Under the pieces are notes generated by a model, which was given only the letters and a program-made list of their open reading frames with translations, did no database searches and was not told the origin of the DNA. A stretch of 14,420 nt of DNA from the NCBI GenBank assembly GCA_030612585.1, contig JAUWNP010000110.1:1-14420 (forward strand). The letters are read 5' to 3'. The position numbers and the translations under genes are program-made. The stretch is from Anaerolineae bacterium. Its GTDB lineage: Bacteria; Chloroflexota; Anaerolineae; B4-G1. Below, one piece after another: positions 10,390 to 14,420 of the stretch (position 1 is the first letter of the stretch; every line of letters begins with the position of its first letter).

Positions 10390-11838
10390 ATGTTTCGTCG
10401 AAAAGGTTTTTGGATCGGTCTGATCATTGTACTTGCAATTGCTGCTGGCGGCGGGTATGCTTACTACATCTACGTTTATTTGCCGGGCCAGACAACAGTT
10501 GAGCAGACCATTGTCACTGCCCAAGTACATCAGGGCGATCTGGTTATCTCTGTCAGTGGGTCTGGCACGTTGAATCCGGCGTCTGAGATTGAACTTGGTT
10601 TCCAGAGCGGAGGTTATCTGGACGAGGTGTTAGTGGAGGTTGGCGCTCAAGTCCAGGAGGGTGACCTGTTGGCTCGGCTGGAGACAGGCGATCTAGAATT
10701 GGCCGTGGCCGAGGCTGACATCAAGGCCCGTCTGGCTCAACTCGACCTGGACGACACGCTTGAAGGGCCTACAGATGTTGAGATAGCAGACGCCCGCGCT
10801 GACGTGCAGAACGCCCAGTCTTCGTTGACGGTCGCCCGGTACGCCTACGACACCGCCCTCAACTCCGATCTCGATGCTGCCGTGCGCGCCCGCAACATCG
10901 AGTATCAGTGGTACACCGAGCAATACTGGGAGGCAGAGGAACGGTTCGAAGATGGCAAGATCAGCCAGGAGGATTTCGACGAGGCGTGGGACGAGAGAGG
11001 CTTGACTGAAGGACGGTTGGGTGACGTCGCGCAGCAAGCAAAGATGGAGGAACTGGATGCCTGGAATCAGGTGGACCAGGCCCAGAACAGGGTTTACCAG
11101 GCGCATGAGAATCTGGAGTTACTGCAGAGCGGCCCTACCACGGATACCGTGATGCGGGCTGAACTGAAGGCGGACCAGGCAGCACTGGCCCTCGACGACG
11201 CGCGCGCCGATTTGGAAGCGGCGGAACTGCGTGTGCCTTTCTCCGGCACTGTGGTGGAGGTGACGGCGATGCCCGGCGAGTACGTTGGCACAGACTCTTT
11301 CATCACCCTGGCCGACCTGGAAGAGCCACTGCTGTGCTTCTGGGTGGAGGAATCGGACATGAGCGGTGTGGCGGTGGGGAATCGGGTGGAGATCATCTTT
11401 GAGGCCCTGCCCGACGACACGTTCACCGGTGAGGTCATCCGCGTGGACCCGGCGCTGGTGACGGTGGACAGCACGCTGGCCGTCCAGGCCTGGGCGAGTG
11501 TAGACCTCGCTTCCCACCCGGCCAATCTGCTCGGCGGTATGAACGCGGAAGTCGAAGTCATCTCTGCCGAGTCCAAGGATACGCTGCTCGTGCCGCTGCA
11601 AGCGTTGCGCGAATTGGGGCCAGACCAGTATGCCGTCTTTGTGGTCCAACCAGACGGTGAGATGGTGTTGCGCCCGGTCGAGGTGGGGTTGATGGACTTT
11701 GTGAACGCTGAGATCATCTCTGGCTTAGAGATTGGTGAGGTTGTCAGCATGGGCGTGGAAGAAAGCACAGAGACAGACGTGCCTGAGCAAGAAATGATGC
11801 CACCCGGTGGCCCAGGGATGCGGATGTTTGGCGGCTAA
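10390..11838 (+). CDS. HlyD/MacA-type periplasmic adaptor subunit, copy 2
   Basis: This encodes 482 residues. GGAGGGG lies a few bases before the ATG. An N-terminal membrane anchor (about 5-28, [20 protein letters not shown]) is followed by the same order as copy 1: first lipoyl half ([39 protein letters not shown]), long helical hairpin ([20 protein letters not shown]...[16 protein letters not shown]), second lipoyl half ([21 protein letters not shown]), beta-barrel ([20 protein letters not shown]) and membrane-proximal domain ([20 protein letters not shown]). The two share long identical blocks, such as [17 protein letters not shown] and RVDP.LVTVD, so they arose by tandem duplication. This copy adds a Met/Pro/Gly tail ([15 protein letters not shown]) missing from copy 1. 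The ATPase starts 34 bp downstream. The two copies may form a mixed assembly or serve different substrates with one pump. Confidence 0.93.
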   Translation: MFRRKGFWIGLIIVLAIAAGGGYAYYIYVYLPGQTTVEQTIVTAQVHQGDLVISVSGSGTLNPASEIELGFQSGGYLDEVLVEVGAQVQEGDLLARLETGDLELAVAEADIKARLAQLDLDDTLEGPTDVEIADARADVQNAQSSLTVARYAYDTALNSDLDAAVRARNIEYQWYTEQYWEAEERFEDGKISQEDFDEAWDERGLTEGRLGDVAQQAKMEELDAWNQVDQAQNRVYQAHENLELLQSGPTTDTVMRAELKADQAALALDDARADLEAAELRVPFSGTVVEVTAMPGEYVGTDSFITLADLEEPLLCFWVEESDMSGVAVGNRVEIIFEALPDDTFTGEVIRVDPALVTVDSTLAVQAWASVDLASHPANLLGGMNAEVEVISAESKDTLLVPLQALRELGPDQYAVFVVQPDGEMVLRPVEVGLMDFVNAEIISGLEIGEVVSMGVEESTETDVPEQEMMPPGGPGMRMFGG

Positions 11839-11872
11839 CGCGGGACGTGACGTAATACGTGAGAGGAACAGC

Positions 11873-12591
<719 letters not shown>

Positions 12592-12595
<4 letters not shown>

Positions 12596-13812
12596 GCCTG
12601 TGGCGGACTTTCAAAGTAGCCTGGGAGGGGTTGACTCTCAACAAGGCGCGCTCGTTCCTGACGACCCTGGGCGTCATCATCGGCGTGGGTGCCGTCATCG
12701 TGATGATGGCGGTCAGCGCCGGGGCCGAGGCGGAAATCGCCGACCAGATCAACGCCCTGGGCGCCAACCTGGTCATGGTCATGCCCGCATTCAGCAGGGG
12801 TGGTTTCGGCTCTGGGATGGGAAGGCCTCCCGCTCTTTCTTACGATGACGTTGGGGCGATCGCCGAAAACGTGACCGGCATCAACGGTGTCTCGGCGGAG
12901 CAACCCACTACTCAGGACATCAGTGGTGGGGGAACGACGCTGGAGAGCATTTCGGTCGTCGGCACGACCGCTGGTTTCCCTGACGTGCGCGATTACCAGG
13001 TGGCGGAGGGGCGCTTTCTGACCGACGAGGATAATGACCGGGCCCACAAGGTCGTTATGCTGGGGTACGATATCGCCCAGGAACTCTTTGGTGGACAAAG
13101 CGCCGTTGGCCAGTCCATCAAAATCGGCTCGACCAAATTCACTATTGTCGGTCTGATGGCAGAAAAGGGCGTGGTCGGCAACACCGACTATGACGGGCGG
13201 GTGTATATCCCAATCACCGTTGTCTTCAAGAAGTTCACCAGTGCACGGTTCGGTGGCGACAGCGTGCGCACCATCTACGTCTCTGCCGAAAGCAGGGAGA
13301 CGATGGACAGCGTGATGTCGCAGGTGACGGCGCTGTTGGTACAGCGGCACGACGTGGACCCGATGTCGCCCGACTTTAGCCTGATGACGCAGGACAGCAT
13401 CATCGAGACCCAGGCATCCACGACCGAGGCATTCCGCAGTCTGCTGGCCTGGGTGGCGGGGGTCTCGCTGGTGGTGGGCGGCATCGGCATTATGAACATT
13501 ATGCTGGTCAGCGTCACCGAGCGGACGCGGGAGATTGGCCTGCGGCAGGCGTTGGGCGCCCGTCCCCGCGACGTGCGACTCCAATTCCTGCTGGAGGCGA
13601 TCGTCCTCAGCCTGGCGGGTGGACTGATGGGTGTCCTGGTCGGCGTGGGAGGTTCCTATCTCTTTGGCCTTGGGGCGATGCGCACCGAACTGGTGCCGGA
13701 ATCCATCCCGCTGGCCTTCGTTGCCGCGGCGACGGTAGGCATCTTCTTCGGCTACTATCCGGCCACCAAGGCGGCGCAGTTGGATCCGATTGAGGCGTTG
13801 AGGCGGGAGTGA
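12592..13812 (+). CDS. MacB/FtsX-type ABC transporter permease
   Basis: This encodes 406 residues, the usual length for a MacB permease without a fused ATPase. Transmembrane helix 1 is about 20-42 ([20 protein letters not shown]). A MacB-PCD extracytoplasmic domain spans about 45-280. Then come helix 2 at about 284-306 ([19 protein letters not shown]), the cytoplasmic coupling loop [17 protein letters not shown], helix 3 at about 333-357, helix 4 at about 372-391, and the conserved end [10 protein letters not shown]. It overlaps the ATPase stop by four bases, and GAGGAAGAGGAGA sits just before its ATG. With the adaptors it should form a tripartite-like exporter similar to MacAB, or to YvrPON of monoderm bacteria. 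No outer-membrane TolC partner is present here. Likely substrates by family are peptides, lipopeptides or macrolide-like compounds, but nothing in the sequence decides which. Confidence 0.95.
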
Positions 13813-13868
13813 GCAAGTGGGCAAGTGGGCAAGTGTGCAAGTGTGCAAGTGGGCAAGTGAGCAAGTGT
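13813..13868. repeat. 8-bp tandem repeat, seven units, directly after the permease stop
   Basis: GCAAGTGN repeats seven times in phase (N is G, G, T, T, G, A, T). The first unit starts at the base after the TGA stop at 13810-13812. The array is outside the coding sequence. Confidence 0.92.
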
Positions 13869-13973
13869 GGAAAGCATCTTGGTGATTCACAGATTTGTAG
13901 ATTCGCATAGACCATGAATAGTACCTTGACGATTGAATTCTTGCACAATAAACAAGGATTTTGGAAAAGTTGC
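13869..13973. other. Intergenic stretch, possible weak promoter
   Basis: No gene is seen. TTGACG at 13926-13931 could be a -35 box, but the hexamer 17 bases on (TAAACA, 13949-13954) is a poor -10 box. If functional it would drive the lipoprotein gene with a leader of about 135 bases. The base composition is lower in GC than the surrounding genes. Confidence 0.25.
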
Positions 13974-14043
13974 ACCACGAAGGACACAAAGAGCACCAAG
14001 GTAGGGTCTGTGGTTTCTTAGTGTCCTTGGTGTCCTTTGTGGT
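13974..14043. repeat. Inverted repeat of the GGACACAAAG / CCTTTGTGTCC type
   Basis: ACCACGAAGGACAC (13974-13987) pairs, with one G-T mismatch, with the segment ending TCCTTTGTGGT at 14043. An alternative pairing is CACCAAGG (13994-14001) with CCTTGGTG (14025-14032). No T-run follows, so I call it an interspersed repeat rather than a terminator, although it could lower read-through from the exporter operon. Confidence 0.65.
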
Positions 14044-14096
14044 AAGGACTATTTTGGCTCTGGCTCGTCCAGGTTAGGTTAAGTAGGGAGGAAGCA

Positions 14097-14420
14097 ATGA
14101 AATCTTGGCACGTTGTACTGATTTTGGCCTTGGCTGTTACGGTGTTGGTCGGGTGTGGTGGAGAAGAGGACACCTCGGCTCCGGCGGACGCAGATGACAG
14201 CGAAACCTACGCCAGCGCGGTTCTTGACACGCCCTATCCCGATGCGCTGAACGTGAGCAGCCAACTTGCGCTGGGCACAATCCAGTTGGAAGAGGCGGAG
14301 AACGGCGTGACGCCCGAGCAGGCGACGGCCTTGCTCCCGCTTTGGCAGGCGCTCCAGGGCGGAGTGACGGCCCAGGCAGAGGTGAATGCCGTTCTGAAGC
14401 AGATCGAGGGGACGATGACC
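14097..14420 (+). CDS. Lipoprotein of unknown function, 3' end cut by the window
   Basis: The first 108 codons are present and the frame is open at the window end. GGGAGGAAG lies just before the ATG. Residues 1-19 are a lipoprotein signal (KSWHVVLILALAVTVLVG) with lipobox LVGC and lipidated C20. An acidic Ser/Asp/Glu linker follows (GGEEDTSAPADADDSE), then a helical domain beginning YPDALNVSSQLALGTIQLEE, with TPEQATALLPLWQALQ and AEVNAVLKQIEGTMT. I recall similar lipoproteins in Chloroflexota, of unknown function. The helical TPEQA segment loosely recalls the modules of the secreted protein at 5545, but I do not claim homology. It lies 284 bp beyond the permease, same strand, separated by repeats, so it may belong to the exporter locus or have its own promoter. 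Confidence 0.85.
   Translation, partial: MKSWHVVLILALAVTVLVGCGGEEDTSAPADADDSETYASAVLDTPYPDALNVSSQLALGTIQLEEAENGVTPEQATALLPLWQALQGGVTAQAEVNAVLKQIEGTMT

Noticed and set aside
11807..11872. Upstream ATG start for the ABC ATPase
   Set aside because: It would lie inside the preceding adaptor gene and add 22 residues not found in the family. The ATG at 11873 has a ribosome-binding site and the expected N-terminus.

Overview
The window looks like a piece of a high-GC, repeat-rich bacterial chromosome, most likely from Chloroflexota (Anaerolineae-like, probably a metagenome assembly). This is inferred from protein style (CotH/lamin-tail secreted proteins, a MacAB-like exporter with two adaptors, characteristic secreted repeat proteins) and from the many short palindromic repeats in and between genes. 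No rRNA or tRNA is present, so the taxonomy is not proven.

Layout. (1) 1-381: four complete copies and one partial copy of an 87-bp tandem repeat, running into a truncated N-terminal fragment of a reverse transcriptase gene (about 371-505, + strand). (2) 513-5027, minus strand: a giant secreted protein with a signal peptide, a parallel beta-helix, a CotH-kinase domain and three lamin-tail domains. Three short palindromes are embedded in frame in this gene. (3) 5028-5544: a 517-bp divergent intergenic region with a 140-bp MITE-like element (14-bp perfect terminal inverted repeats), a candidate extended -10 promoter, and a tiny ORF behind a ribosome-binding site that matches the consensus 16S 3' end exactly. 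(4) 5545-6408: a small secreted protein built from two copies of an ~83-residue helical module. (5) 6548-8868: an OmpR-family response regulator and its sensor histidine kinase. The regulator's promoter (TTGCCA-N17-TATAAT) ends so close to the ATG that the mRNA should be essentially leaderless, and an 11-bp perfect dyad wraps the -35 box. (6) 8897-13812: two paralogous HlyD/MacA-type adaptors, a MacB/LolD-type ABC ATPase and a MacB/FtsX-type permease. (7) 14097-14420: the start of a lipoprotein gene, cut by the window end.

How the genes may work together. The kinase, regulator, adaptors, ATPase and permease are all on the + strand with mostly short gaps (28 bp kinase to adaptor 1, 34 bp adaptor 2 to ATPase, 4-bp ATPase/permease overlap). 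They read as an envelope-sensing two-component system controlling a tripartite-style ABC exporter. The secreted repeat protein upstream and the lipoprotein downstream may be extracytoplasmic partners; this is inference from position. Several of the gaps hold repeat families: diverged 28-bp repeats between regulator and kinase, a CGCAGATT-type repeat between the two adaptors, and an 8-bp tandem repeat directly after the permease stop codon.
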